From Sva-07 sp031398325 (GTDB lineage: Bacteria; Actinomycetota; Acidimicrobiia; Acidimicrobiales; Ilumatobacteraceae), in the NCBI GenBank assembly GCA_031398325.1, contig JANNNB010000080.1, positions 1 to 64,000 on the forward strand: DNA of 64,000 nt, read 5' to 3'. Each line of letters begins with the position of its first letter. Position 1 is the stretch's first letter. Below are positions 28,010 to 36,616 of the stretch, piece by piece. The position numbers and the translations under genes were made by a program. The notes under the pieces are model-generated. The model was not told the DNA's origin. It searched no databases and was given only the letters and a program-made list of their open reading frames with translations.

Positions 28010-29362
28010 TCAGTCGCCGATCACACGCAGGAGGCCACCGATGCTGCGTACGACGTCGAGGTCGCGCAGTTCGCGCACGGTCGCCTGCACGTCGGATTCA
28101 CGGGCGGCGTGGGTGATGAACACGAGACGTGCATCGGGGCCATTGCCCTCCTGCTCGGCGACGCGGATGCTGACACCGTGGGCGGCGAAAACGCCCGTCA
28201 CTGCGTGCAGGACGCCGGGCAGGTCGGCGACGTCGAGTCCGAGCAGGTACTCGGCCGACGTCTCGTCGATCGGGCGGATCGTGGCATGGGTCAGCGTGCC
28301 GAGCGATCCGTGGGTGCCTGCACGCAGGTTGACCGCCGCGTCGACGACGTCGCCGAACACCGCGCTCGCAGTCGGTGCGCCGCCGGCACCTCGTCCGTAG
28401 AACATCAACGAGTCGACGAAGGCGCCCTCGACGAACACTGCGTTGAAGCTGTCACGCACCGAGGCGAGCGGATGGTTGATCGGCACCATCGTCGGGTGGA
28501 CGCGGACGCTGATGTCGCCGTTCGACGGGTCGCGCTCGATGATGCCGAGCAGCTTGACCACGTAGCCGAGGCGGTGGGCGATGGCGATCTCGGCGCCGGT
28601 GATCTTGCTGATCCCCTCGTGGTACACGTCGCCGGCGACGACCTTGGCCCCGAACGCGACGGTGGCGATGATCGCCGCCTTCGCGCCGGCGTCGAAGCCT
28701 TCGACGTCGGCCGTCGGGTCACGCTCGGCGTACCCGAGCCGCTGGGCTTCGTTGAGCGCGGTGATGTAGTCGGCGTCGCCGCCACCTGCGACCGCGTCGG
28801 TCATCTTCGTGAGGATGAAGTTGGTCGTTCCGTTGATGATGCCGAGCACCCGGGTGATCGGTTCCCCGTGAAGGCTCTCCCGCAGCGCCCGCACGATCGG
28901 GATGCCGCCGGCGACCGCAGCTTCGAACAGCAGGTCGCGTCCGGCGGCGTCGGCGGCGGCGTAGAGCTCGGCGCCGACGTTGGCGAGGAGTTCCTTGTTG
29001 GCCGTGACGACGGGCTTGCCGTTCGCGAGGGCGGAGAGGATGAGTTCGCGAGCGGGCTCGATCCCGCCGATCGCTTCCACGACGATGTCGATGTCGGGGT
29101 CGGCGACCACGCCGTGGGCGTCACGGGTCAGTACGCCGTCGGCAACCTCGACGTCGCGGGGTGCCGAGATGTTGCGGACGGCGACGCGGGTGATCTCGAT
29201 GCGCAGCCCGGTCCGACGAGCGACCTCGTCCTGCTGGGCCTCGACGAGCTGCACGAAGGCCGCTCCGACGTTGCCGCATCCGAGCAACCCGATCCGGATC
29301 ACGTCGTTCGGGCGCTTGCCGTCCGCTCCATCGTTCGTCACGGCAGGCAGGCTACGGGACAC
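28010..29362 (-). CDS. hom: Homoserine dehydrogenase
   Basis: Reduces aspartate semialdehyde to homoserine, the branch point to threonine and methionine. The 450-residue protein has the NAD(P) motif IGLLGCGNVGAAF, the catalytic region LGIINGTTNFILTKM and YADPTADVEG-type segment (AERDPTADVEGFDAGAKAAI), and a C-terminal ACT domain (about residues 355-450), the usual site of threonine feedback. GTG 29362 is used; a GTG about 20 bp further in is also possible. It heads the hom-thrC operon. Confidence 0.96.
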   Translation of the reverse strand: MSRSLPAVTNDGADGKRPNDVIRIGLLGCGNVGAAFVQLVEAQQDEVARRTGLRIEITRVAVRNISAPRDVEVADGVLTRDAHGVVADPDIDIVVEAIGGIEPARELILSALANGKPVVTANKELLANVGAELYAAADAAGRDLLFEAAVAGGIPIVRALRESLHGEPITRVLGIINGTTNFILTKMTDAVAGGGDADYITALNEAQRLGYAERDPTADVEGFDAGAKAAIIATVAFGAKVVAGDVYHEGISKITGAEIAIAHRLGYVVKLLGIIERDPSNGDISVRVHPTMVPINHPLASVRDSFNAVFVEGAFVDSLMFYGRGAGGAPTASAVFGDVVDAAVNLRAGTHGSLGTLTHATIRPIDETSAEYLLGLDVADLPGVLHAVTGVFAAHGVSIRVAEQEGNGPDARLVFITHAARESDVQATVRELRDLDVVRSIGGLLRVIGD

Positions 29363-29409
29363 CCCGCCCCGAACCCGTCACGATTCCGGCACCCGTCCGA
29401 CGAAGTCGC

Positions 29410-29432
29410 GCATCGGTGCCGGGCACCGGTGC
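29410..29432 (-). terminator. Hairpin downstream of ABC-2 permease gene
   Basis: Begins GCATCGGTGCC and folds back on GGCACCGGTGC with one G-T wobble, giving about nine pairs and a very short loop; an alternative outer pairing (29405-29410 with 29442-29447) extends it. It lies just past the permease stop. A 30-bp near copy (27 of 30 identical) occurs at 62940-62969. Confidence 0.6.
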
Positions 29433-29452
29433 ACGACCTGGCGCGACGGCGA

Positions 29453-30634
29453 TCAAGCGCCGGACGGCTGGCGGCGGAGCGCTTCGCGCCACGTGATCCG
29501 GCTGCCGCGATGGAGCAGGGTGCGCGAGTAGACCGAACCGGCGAGGCGGATCATCGCCCACACGGCGAGGGCCAGCAGGACGGCGGCGACGGCGACCTCG
29601 GGAATCGTTGCGGCCCCGGTGACCATTCGCAACGGCATCAGCAGCGGGGCGAACGGTGGCAGCAGCGACAGTACCGCGGCGACCACACTGTCCGGATCGG
29701 CCCCGAAGGTGAAGACCAGCACGTAGCCGATCGTGAACGCCGACGTGATCGGTGCAGCCGCGCTCTGCGCGTCCTCCATCCGTGACACGAACGAGCCGGC
29801 GAGCGCGAAGAGGGTGCTGTAGAGGAGGAAGCCACCGATGAACCACAGGATCGTGGCGGGCAGCCCGATCCACAGTTCCGACGGTACGTCGATGCCCGAG
29901 ATCCGCAGCGAGACGAGCCCCGCGAGCACCGCTGCCGTGAACTGGATCAGCGCGACGAACCCGATTCCGAACACCTTGCCGCCGAGCAGCTGGTGTGGCT
30001 TCATGTGGGAGAGCAGCACCTCGACGACGCCGGTGCTCTTCTCCTCCACCACACCGGTCAACACGTAACTGCCGAACGTGGTGATCGAGATGAACAGCAG
30101 CACGGCGCTGGCGAACCCGACGAGGAGGCCGACGCCCGGGCCGTCGTCTGGGTCGATCACTTCGGAGGTCAACGGCTGGGGGTCGAGGATCGACGCCACC
30201 TGCGCGTCGTCGAGTCCGGCCGCACTCGCTGCATCGGCCGCTCCTGCGGTCCGCCATGCCTGGTCCACCACGGCCAACAACTCATCGCTCTCGTCACCCT
30301 GCCACGTCAGCGTGCTGTCGTCCGCGGTGAGGATGACGTCGATGTCACCGTCGTCGAGAGCAGCGTCCGCAGCGGCCCGATCATCGAACGACACGAGGGT
30401 CACTCCGACGTCGGCCTGCTGGGCGGAGAACTCGAGCGCGGGGTCGAACAGCTCCGGCGTGGTCCCGACTGCGCCCACCTCGTACGACGGCTGCGAGTCG
30501 TCGTTCAGGACCGAGAAGAGGATTCCGCCGGCGATGATCGCCGCGCACAACAAGGCCGTGAAGACGGCGAACGAAGGGCGCGTCACGCGTGTTCGGATCT
30601 CACGCACCGCTGCGAGACGAACCGGCGTGGTCAT
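29453..30634 (-). CDS. ABC-2 type exporter permease
   Basis: A 393-residue membrane protein of the NatB/YhaP type. One transmembrane segment near residues 20-42 is followed by an extracytoplasmic domain of about 130 residues, then five or six membrane segments starting at GPGVGLLVGFASAVLLF. The motif TGVVEEKSTGVVEVLLSHMKPHQLLGGK is the cytoplasmic coupling loop typical of ABC-2 permeases. The ATG at 30634 overlaps the stop of the ATPase gene (ATGA). Substrate unknown; relatives export sodium, lipids or antimicrobials. Confidence 0.9.
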   Translation of the reverse strand: MTTPVRLAAVREIRTRVTRPSFAVFTALLCAAIIAGGILFSVLNDDSQPSYEVGAVGTTPELFDPALEFSAQQADVGVTLVSFDDRAAADAALDDGDIDVILTADDSTLTWQGDESDELLAVVDQAWRTAGAADAASAAGLDDAQVASILDPQPLTSEVIDPDDGPGVGLLVGFASAVLLFISITTFGSYVLTGVVEEKSTGVVEVLLSHMKPHQLLGGKVFGIGFVALIQFTAAVLAGLVSLRISGIDVPSELWIGLPATILWFIGGFLLYSTLFALAGSFVSRMEDAQSAAAPITSAFTIGYVLVFTFGADPDSVVAAVLSLLPPFAPLLMPLRMVTGAATIPEVAVAAVLLALAVWAMIRLAGSVYSRTLLHRGSRITWREALRRQPSGA

Positions 30635-31572
30635 CGTGCTGGCTCCATCGAGCCGTCCATCACGTCTGCGCTGGTGACGGCATCCGAACGACCGAGCGAG
30701 CTGAGGAAGACCTCCGAGAGTTCGGGTGGACCGAACGAGAAGTCGACGATCTCGCCGGCTGACGACAGTTCGGACAACACCAGATCGAGATCGGTGTCGA
30801 CAGGAACACTGACCCCGACGGAGCGAGGTTCGATCCGCAGGATGTCCCACCCTGCCGGCAGTGTCGGTCGTTGCACTTCGTGGGCGTAGTGCACGGTGGC
30901 TCGTCGCAGCGGCGACTGTTCGCGGATCTCGCGGATGTCACCATCCAGCACGATGCGACCACGGTCGACGATCACGACGTCCCGGCAGATGTCGGTGACG
31001 AGGTCGAGCTGATGGCTGCTGAAGAGCACGGCGACCCCGCGGTCGATCTGTTCGAACAGCATCACCTTCATCATCTCCACGGCGACGGGGTCGAGCCCCG
31101 AGAACGGCTCGTCGAGGATCAACAGCTCCGGTTCGTGGACGAGCGCGATCGCGAGCTGGACCCGCTGCTGGTTGCCGCTCGACAGCGACTGCACCTCGGC
31201 GCCTGCACGCTCGGTGAGACCCATCCGTTCGATCCATCCGTCCGCGGCTGCTCGCGCCTCGGTCTGGGAGCGACCCGCCAAGCGGGCGAAGTACACGAGC
31301 TGGTCGCGTACGCCCATCTTGGGGTACATCCCTCGCTCGGCGGGCATGTAACCGAACTGGTGGCGGCTGTCGGCCGTGATCGGCTCGCCCTTCCAGTACA
31401 CCGCTCCGGCATCGAGTGCGATGAGGCCCATGATCGACCGCATCGTGGTCGTCTTGCCCGATCCGTTCGGACCGAGGAAACCGAGCATGTCGCCCGGCGC
31501 CAGGTGCAGTGACACGTCGTCGAGCGCCATGGTCGAGCCGAAGCGCTTCGAGATCTCCCGCACCTCGAGCAT
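30631..31572 (-). CDS. ABC transporter ATP-binding protein
   Basis: A 313-residue NatA-type ATPase that would drive the adjacent ABC-2 permease. Walker A is GPNGSGKTT, the signature LSSGNQQRVQLA, Walker B LLILDEPFSGLD and the switch histidine lies in SSHQLDL. A C-terminal DUF4162-like extension follows. The ATG at 31572 (MLEVREI) is preferred; an in-frame ATG at 31590 adds six residues and has a GGAG upstream, so it remains possible. It is translationally coupled to the permease gene. Confidence 0.92.
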   Translation of the reverse strand: MLEVREISKRFGSTMALDDVSLHLAPGDMLGFLGPNGSGKTTTMRSIMGLIALDAGAVYWKGEPITADSRHQFGYMPAERGMYPKMGVRDQLVYFARLAGRSQTEARAAADGWIERMGLTERAGAEVQSLSSGNQQRVQLAIALVHEPELLILDEPFSGLDPVAVEMMKVMLFEQIDRGVAVLFSSHQLDLVTDICRDVVIVDRGRIVLDGDIREIREQSPLRRATVHYAHEVQRPTLPAGWDILRIEPRSVGVSVPVDTDLDLVLSELSSAGEIVDFSFGPPELSEVFLSSLGRSDAVTSADVMDGSMEPAR

Positions 31573-31658
31573 GTTGTTCAACCTACCCATGCCCGACTCC
31601 GGTAAACGGTCGGCCCCAGCCCAGCGCAACGCGAACCGCCCGAGTTCCCGCCGTCTGG

Positions 31659-32156
31659 TCAGCGGTCGGCGATGTCGTGATGTTTCGCAACGCCGGCGAC
31701 GACGCCGTCGAAGTGCTTGCGGGACAGGACGGCGCCCTCGCGGCGGACGGCGTCGGGATCGATCGTCAGCAGTTGGTCGACCTTGGCGAAGCTCGGTCGG
31801 CCGCTGCGGTCCCATGCGCCGGTTCCGACCGGGACTTCGTCGTTGCGGTTGTGGTTCTTGGAGGTGAGTGGCACTCCGGCGAGGTCGTCGCCGGTGCGGC
31901 CGATGATCACGACGGGTCGATCCTTGCCGTGGGTCGGGTCGTCTTCGTAGGGCACCCACGTCCACACGACCTCGCCCGGATCCGGGTCGCCGTCCATGTC
32001 GGGCGAGTACTCGATCCGCACGCCGGCGGGCACCGGTCGGGTGCGCGTCGGCGCCGGCGAGCGACCCGCCGATCGAGGCTTCGATGCCGTCCTCGGCGTG
32101 ACCGCAGCGACCGCTCGCCCGAAGAGTCGTCGCACGGATCCAGTCAGCGAGGCCAT
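31659..32156 (-). CDS. PemK/MazF-like protein without visible antitoxin
   Basis: About 165 residues. The C-terminal 110 residues fit the PemK/MazF fold: a GEVVWTWVPYEDDP beginning, KDRPVVIIGRTGDDLAGVPLTSK core, and the AKVDQLLTIDPDAV segment. MazF-like toxins are ribosome-dependent or free mRNA endoribonucleases. No small antitoxin gene is adjacent on either side, so it may be solitary or have another role. An N-terminal basic, low-complexity segment of 55 residues is unusual for a toxin. An alternative ATG at 32201 would lengthen it by 15 residues. Confidence 0.75.
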   Translation of the reverse strand: MASLTGSVRRLFGRAVAAVTPRTASKPRSAGRSPAPTRTRPVPAGVRIEYSPDMDGDPDPGEVVWTWVPYEDDPTHGKDRPVVIIGRTGDDLAGVPLTSKNHNRNDEVPVGTGAWDRSGRPSFAKVDQLLTIDPDAVRREGAVLSRKHFDGVVAGVAKHHDIADR

Positions 32157-32221
32157 CGCAGGATCGTACGGCGCGACCTCCCGCCACGAAGTGCGAGCCA
32201 CGACGCGGAAATCAGCCGTGT

Positions 32222-32317
32222 GCGCTCACACTTCCCGCGCTCGAGTCATCGGCAGGCGGTTCGGACGGCGAAGTGTGAGCGCTCCTGGTCGAAATCGACC
32301 TCAGAACTCACACTTCG
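32222..32317 (-). terminator. Composite hairpin region downstream of lysA
   Basis: Three copies of one arm occur: GCGCTCACACTTC at 32222-32234, its exact complement at 32270-32282, and CTCACACTTC at 32308-32317. The middle copy can pair with either flank. The right-hand hairpin (32270-32279 with 32308-32317) encloses a second 6-bp stem. The region begins 27 bp past the lysA stop, so termination of lysA is the likely role; the two folds are mutually exclusive. Confidence 0.65.
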
Positions 32318-32343
32318 GGGGGATGCCGATCGCGAACGGGTGG

Positions 32344-33621
32344 TCAGCCGAGGTCGGTGGCGAGGAGGTCATCGAACGTCTCGCGGCGCACGACCAGACG
32401 CGCCTCGCCGTCGGCGACGAAGACCACCGGCGGCCGGGTGATCTTGTTGTAGTTGGAGCCCATCGAGTGCCCGTACGCGCCGGTGACCGGGGTGGCGAGG
32501 AGATCGCCGACCGCGATGTCGTTCGGCAGCCGCGCCTCGAACGACAGCACGTCGCCGGACTCGCAGTGCTTGCCGACGAGGCGAGCGACGAGCGCACGCT
32601 CGGCCCCGACCGATCGCGGCAGGAACGATTCGTAGCCCGACCCGTAGAGGACCGGTCGCGGGTTGTCGCTCATCCCACCGTCGACTGCGACGTACGTACG
32701 CACGCCCGGGATCTCCTTGATCGTGCCAACCGTGTAGACGGTCATCGCCGCCGACGCCACGATCGCGCGGCCTGGCTCGACACTCACCTTCGAGCGCACG
32801 CCGAGTGCGTCGCACGCGTCGAGCAGGACGTTGCCCCACTGCGCGATCGACGGCGCCTCCTCGCTCTCGAGGTACGCCACACCGAGCCCGCCGCCCAACA
32901 CCAGCTCGGGCAGGTCGAGCGGCACGGCGAAGTCGGCCATCACTTCGGCCGCCTTGGCGAACGACGACGCCTCGAACACGTTGGAGCCGATGTGGCAGTG
33001 CACGCCGACCAGGTCGACGGACGCCGATCGGCGGGCACGATCGACCGCTCGGAGCGCGTCGCCGTTGCCCAGGTTGAAGCCGAACTTCGAGTCGTCCTGA
33101 CCGGTCGCGATGAACTCGTGGGTGTGCGCTTGCACACCGGGCGTGACGCGAAGCAGGATCTTCGGAACCGGACCGACGCCGGCGGCAGCAAGGGCATCGA
33201 GACGGTCGAGCTCGTCGAAGGAGTCGACGACGATGTGGCGCACGCCGAACTCGATCCCCATCCGCAGCTCGGCGATCGATTTGTTGTTGCCGTGCAGCGC
33301 ACAGGCTGACGCAGGCACCCCGGCCGCGAGCGCAACGTGAAGCTCGCCGCCCGACGCGACGTCGAGCAGCAATCCCTCGTCGTAGGCGAGCTTCGCCATC
33401 GCCTTGCACAGGAACGCCTTGGTCGCGTAGATCACGCGCTCGTGGCCGAACGCGGCGACCGCTTCTCGGCACCGGTTGCGCAGATGGGCCTCGTCGTACA
33501 CGAACAACGGCGTGCCGTACCGATCGGCGAGGTCGGTGACGGAGCAGCCGCCGATCGTCAATGAGCCGTCGGGTGCGACGGCAGCGGAGTCGGACAGGAG
33601 GCGTCGGGGAATCGCGCTCAT
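32344..33621 (-). CDS. lysA: Diaminopimelate decarboxylase
   Basis: Last step of lysine synthesis: PLP-dependent decarboxylation of meso-diaminopimelate. The 425-residue protein has the PLP lysine in IYATKAF, the HCHIGSN motif, GGGLGVAYLESE phosphate-binding glycines, EPGRAIVA, and the catalytic CESGD near the C-terminus. The ATG at 33621 is preferred; upstream in-frame ATGs at 33636 and 33663 run into the intergenic repeat. It is flanked by argS upstream and the ABC exporter block downstream. Confidence 0.96.
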   Translation of the reverse strand: MSAIPRRLLSDSAAVAPDGSLTIGGCSVTDLADRYGTPLFVYDEAHLRNRCREAVAAFGHERVIYATKAFLCKAMAKLAYDEGLLLDVASGGELHVALAAGVPASACALHGNNKSIAELRMGIEFGVRHIVVDSFDELDRLDALAAAGVGPVPKILLRVTPGVQAHTHEFIATGQDDSKFGFNLGNGDALRAVDRARRSASVDLVGVHCHIGSNVFEASSFAKAAEVMADFAVPLDLPELVLGGGLGVAYLESEEAPSIAQWGNVLLDACDALGVRSKVSVEPGRAIVASAAMTVYTVGTIKEIPGVRTYVAVDGGMSDNPRPVLYGSGYESFLPRSVGAERALVARLVGKHCESGDVLSFEARLPNDIAVGDLLATPVTGAYGHSMGSNYNKITRPPVVFVADGEARLVVRRETFDDLLATDLG

Positions 33622-33648
33622 CGCGTGCTCCCCGACCATCCCGCCAAC

Positions 33649-33688
33649 GATGAGCGAGAGCACCGGATACGGGGCTTCGGCTCATCGC
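33649..33688. repeat. Intergenic GATGAGCGA repeat, copy A1
   Basis: A 40-bp unit beginning GATGAGCGAGAG and ending CGGCTCATCGC; its ends pair as an 8-bp stem. A second unit starts 61 bp downstream at 33710 and differs at few positions. It lies between argS and lysA. The same family recurs at 56944 and 57006. Confidence 0.75.
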
Positions 33689-33709
33689 AACCTGCCGCAT
33701 GACGCGTGG

Positions 33710-33749
33710 GATGAGCGAGACCACCGGATACGGGGACTTGGCTCATCGC
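33710..33749. repeat. Intergenic GATGAGCGA repeat, copy A2
   Basis: Second 40-bp unit, starting GATGAGCGAGACCACCGG and ending TTGGCTCATCGC, 17 bp from the argS stop. The internal ACCGGATACGGGG block is identical to copy A1, so the two arose by duplication or are maintained alike. Confidence 0.75.
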
Positions 33750-33766
33750 GGGCACCTGAGCGGGGC

Positions 33767-35497
33767 TCACATCTGTTCCGGCACGTCGATGCCGAGCAGG
33801 CCGAGGCTGTGCTCGAGCACCCGCGCCGTGACGTCGGCGAGCGCGAGCCGGCTCGAACGCAGCGGCTCGTCGGCCTTCAGGATCGGACAGTTCTCGTAGA
33901 ACGCGGTGAAGTCGGATGCCAGCTCGTAGACGTAGGTGCACAACTTGTGCGGGCTGTACGTCTCGAGGGTGACGTCGATCGCCGTCGGATACGCGAGGAG
34001 TCGAAGTGCGAGCGATCGTTCCTGTGGTGCATCGAGTGTGATCGCGGCGCGACGAGCCGAGGTCCGCTCCAGTTCGGCACGGCGGAAGATGGAGCAGATG
34101 CGGGCGTGGGCGTACTGGAGGTACGGCGCGGTGTTGCCGTCGAACGCGAGCATTCGATTCCAGTCGAACACGTAGTCCTTGACGCGGTCGGTCGACAGGT
34201 CGGCGTACTTCACCGCGCCGATGCCGATCGTGCGCGCCAACTCGGCGCGCTGCGCATCGTCGAGGCTCGGGTTCTTCTCGGCGATCGCCGCCGCGGCCCG
34301 CTCGACCGCCTCGTCGAGCAACTCGATCAGCTTCACGGAATCGCCGGTGCGGCTCCGCAGCATCTTGCGATCGTCGCCGAGCACGCTGCCGAAGGACACG
34401 TGCACCGCCTCGGTCGGCGGCACCAACCAACCGGCCATGCGCGACACCTCGAACACCATCTGGAGGTGCTGCGACTGCGGGGCGCCGACGACGTACAGCA
34501 TCAGGTCGGCGTGCAGACGCTCGACACGATCGAGCACGCACGCCAGGTCGCTCGTCGCGTACATGAACGCGCCCGCCCGCGACCGTACGATCAAGGGCAA
34601 CGGCTCGTTCTCCCGGTTCGTGAAGCCGGGCGGGAACACGACCATCGCCCCGTCGCTCTCCGACACGAGGCCGGCCGCTACGAGGCGCTCGTACGCCTCC
34701 GGCATCAGCGCCTGGTACTTGCTCTCCCCGGCGAGGTCGTCGTCGGTGAGCAAGACGCCGAGCTGGCCGTACACCAGGTTGAAGTAGTCGTTCGACATCG
34801 ACACCAGCCGCTGCCAGATGGCGAGCGTGTCGGGGTCGCGGCGCTGCAGCAACACGACCCGTTCGCGGGCACGCTCCTGAAACACCTCCGACTCGACGAA
34901 CTTCGCGTTCGCCTGCTTGTAGAACCCGTCGAGATCGCCCTGCCGCAAGCCCTCCGCGGCGACGTCCTCGCCGATGTCGAGAAGGTGCTCGATGAGCATG
35001 CCGAACGGTCGGCCCCAGTCGCCGATGTGGTTCTCCCGGATCACCGTGTGTTCGAGGAACATCAGCATGCGCACGAGCGCGTCGCCGATGACGGTGGTGC
35101 GGAGGTGCCCGGCGTGCATCTCCTTGGCCACGTTCGGGGCCGAGTAGTCGACGACCACCGTCTTCGCGGCGGCGGCCGGATGCACGCCGAGCCGGTCGTC
35201 GACCGCGACCGCCGACAGCTGACCCGCGAGCCAGTCGGGCGAGAACGTCACGTTGATGAAGCCCGGGCCTGCGATCTCGAGCTCGCTCGCCACGTCGACG
35301 AGCACGCCGGAATCGACGATCTGCTGGGCGATCTCACGTGGGTTCGATCCCAGCCGCTTGGCAAGTGGGAGGGCGCCGTTGATCTGGGCGTCGGCACGAT
35401 CGGAGATGCGAACTGTCGGGTCGGCCGGCTCGCCGGCGTTCAGCCCGGTGAAGACCGGCTCCAAAAGCGTCGTGATCGTGGCGATGGGGTCGGACAT
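33767..35497 (-). CDS. argS: Arginyl-tRNA synthetase
   Basis: Charges tRNA-Arg with arginine. The 576-residue protein has the N-terminal Add-1 domain, the class-I HIGH box as HAGH in APNVAKEMHAGHLR, and the second signature region GDDRKMLRSRTGD, as is usual for bacterial ArgRS, which rarely keep a full KMSKS. The DALR anticodon-binding domain ends the protein (RVLEHSLGLLGI). The ATG at 35497 is chosen because MSDPIATITTLL begins the Add-1 domain. A 24-bp remnant of the tRNA-Arg gene lies 33 bp upstream. Confidence 0.96.
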   Translation of the reverse strand: MSDPIATITTLLEPVFTGLNAGEPADPTVRISDRADAQINGALPLAKRLGSNPREIAQQIVDSGVLVDVASELEIAGPGFINVTFSPDWLAGQLSAVAVDDRLGVHPAAAAKTVVVDYSAPNVAKEMHAGHLRTTVIGDALVRMLMFLEHTVIRENHIGDWGRPFGMLIEHLLDIGEDVAAEGLRQGDLDGFYKQANAKFVESEVFQERARERVVLLQRRDPDTLAIWQRLVSMSNDYFNLVYGQLGVLLTDDDLAGESKYQALMPEAYERLVAAGLVSESDGAMVVFPPGFTNRENEPLPLIVRSRAGAFMYATSDLACVLDRVERLHADLMLYVVGAPQSQHLQMVFEVSRMAGWLVPPTEAVHVSFGSVLGDDRKMLRSRTGDSVKLIELLDEAVERAAAAIAEKNPSLDDAQRAELARTIGIGAVKYADLSTDRVKDYVFDWNRMLAFDGNTAPYLQYAHARICSIFRRAELERTSARRAAITLDAPQERSLALRLLAYPTAIDVTLETYSPHKLCTYVYELASDFTAFYENCPILKADEPLRSSRLALADVTARVLEHSLGLLGIDVPEQM

Positions 35498-35529
35498 GCG
35501 CCGACCAGTCTGCCGCAGAACTCTGGCGC

Positions 35530-35553
35530 GCCCCCGGAGAGATTCGAACTCCC
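35530..35553 (-). other. tRNA-Arg 3'-end fragment (putative attachment-site remnant)
   Basis: These 24 bases are identical, in the same orientation, to 56070-56093, the T-arm and acceptor end of the tRNA-Arg(CCG) gene. No other part of a tRNA is present here: the anticodon and D arms are absent and the flanking bases diverge at once. A displaced tRNA 3' end opposite an intact tRNA gene is the classic product of site-specific integration. Confidence 0.75.
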
Positions 35554-35592
35554 CCGCCGCCGACGTGCCGCCCGGAGTCGCACGTGCCCGCC

Positions 35593-36516
35593 TCAGTCGC
35601 CTGGAGGTTCGAGCACCTCGACGTCGGGGCGTGCGAGCAGCTGACCGATCAGCGGCGGTTCGTAACGGCGCTGCACGGTGACGCCGTAGAAGTTCTCGTA
35701 CAGGTCCGGAACGACGGCGAGTTCGACGAGCCGCCCGCTGCGCAACTCGTCCTGCGCGACGACGGTCGGCATGAGCGCTACGGCGCCCGAATCTCGTGCG
35801 AGTAGCCGCAGCAGCGCCATGTCGTCGACCTCGGCCCGCACCCGCGGGCGAATGCCGAGCTGCTCGCACCGGAGGTCGAACGAGAGACGCATCTCGTTGT
35901 CCCGACCGGGCAGCAGGAGTGGGACGCGCGCGATGTCGTCGGGGAATCGGAACGGTGGCGTCGATGGTCGACCCACGAGGCTGACCGGCTGACGGGCGAT
36001 CCGCCGGCACCGCCACGGGTCAGCGGCGCTGGCGTGGACGCGTTGATTGCAGAGCACGAGGTCGAGCGAGTGGACCCGCAGTCGCGAGAGCAGGTCGGGA
36101 AGTCCGCCGGACACGAGCACGAAATCGACGTCGTCGCGGTCGAGCAGGGGGCGGATGAAGTTTTCCTGGAAGTTGCGTGACGTAGTGGCGACGGCGCCGA
36201 TTCGCAGTATCTGGCGTTCTTCTCGTCGCCCCTCTCGGAGGACCTCGGCCAGTTCGTTGCCAGCTGCGAAGATGCCGTCTGCGTACGACAGCGCGACCTG
36301 CCCTGCCTCGGTGAGGACGAGCCGACGGCCGGTCCGGAGGAACAGGGGCTGGCCGAGATCGACCTCCAGCTGCTTGATCTGCGCCGAGAGAGCGGACGGC
36401 GACACATGCAGCTGGCGGGCTGCGCTCGACAGGTTGCCATCCTTCGCGACCGCCCAGAAGTAGCGCAGATGGTGGAAGTTCAACTGTTGCGCCACCGTCT
36501 CCCCTGCTCCGATCAT
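35593..36516 (-). CDS. LysR-family regulator, NhaR-like, divergent to dabBA
   Basis: A 307-residue regulator with an N-terminal winged HTH (LNFHHLRYFWAVAKDGNLSS then AARQLHVSPSALSAQIKQLE) and a periplasmic-binding-like effector domain. The LNFHHLRYFW start is characteristic of the NhaR branch. It is divergent from dabB-dabA with about 100 bp between starts, the usual arrangement for a LysR activator and its target. A perfect palindrome (36516-36530) overlaps its start codon. The effector is unknown; a CO2/bicarbonate-status or pH signal is a reasonable guess. Confidence 0.9.
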   Translation of the reverse strand: MIGAGETVAQQLNFHHLRYFWAVAKDGNLSSAARQLHVSPSALSAQIKQLEVDLGQPLFLRTGRRLVLTEAGQVALSYADGIFAAGNELAEVLREGRREERQILRIGAVATTSRNFQENFIRPLLDRDDVDFVLVSGGLPDLLSRLRVHSLDLVLCNQRVHASAADPWRCRRIARQPVSLVGRPSTPPFRFPDDIARVPLLLPGRDNEMRLSFDLRCEQLGIRPRVRAEVDDMALLRLLARDSGAVALMPTVVAQDELRSGRLVELAVVPDLYENFYGVTVQRRYEPPLIGQLLARPDVEVLEPPGD

Positions 36517-36530
36517 TCATCTCAGATGAA
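36516..36530. promoter_or_regulatory. Candidate LysR-type operator
   Basis: Perfect 15-bp palindrome TTCATCTCAGATGAA containing the T-N11-A spacing of LysR recognition boxes, placed between the regulator and dabB and overlapping the regulator's start codon. Autoregulation plus control of dabBA is inferred. Confidence 0.55.
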
Positions 36531-36616
36531 CGGAACATACCGCAATCGGTACTGGACAGAACGAATTCGTGTCGTCACGCTGGCACCGTCCTACTCGCTC
36601 TGCCAAAGGAAGCGCC

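Noticed and set aside
26855..29785. A 976-residue plus-strand open frame
   Set aside because: Antisense to thrC and hom, His/Arg/Asp-rich, no domain; a GC-driven shadow.
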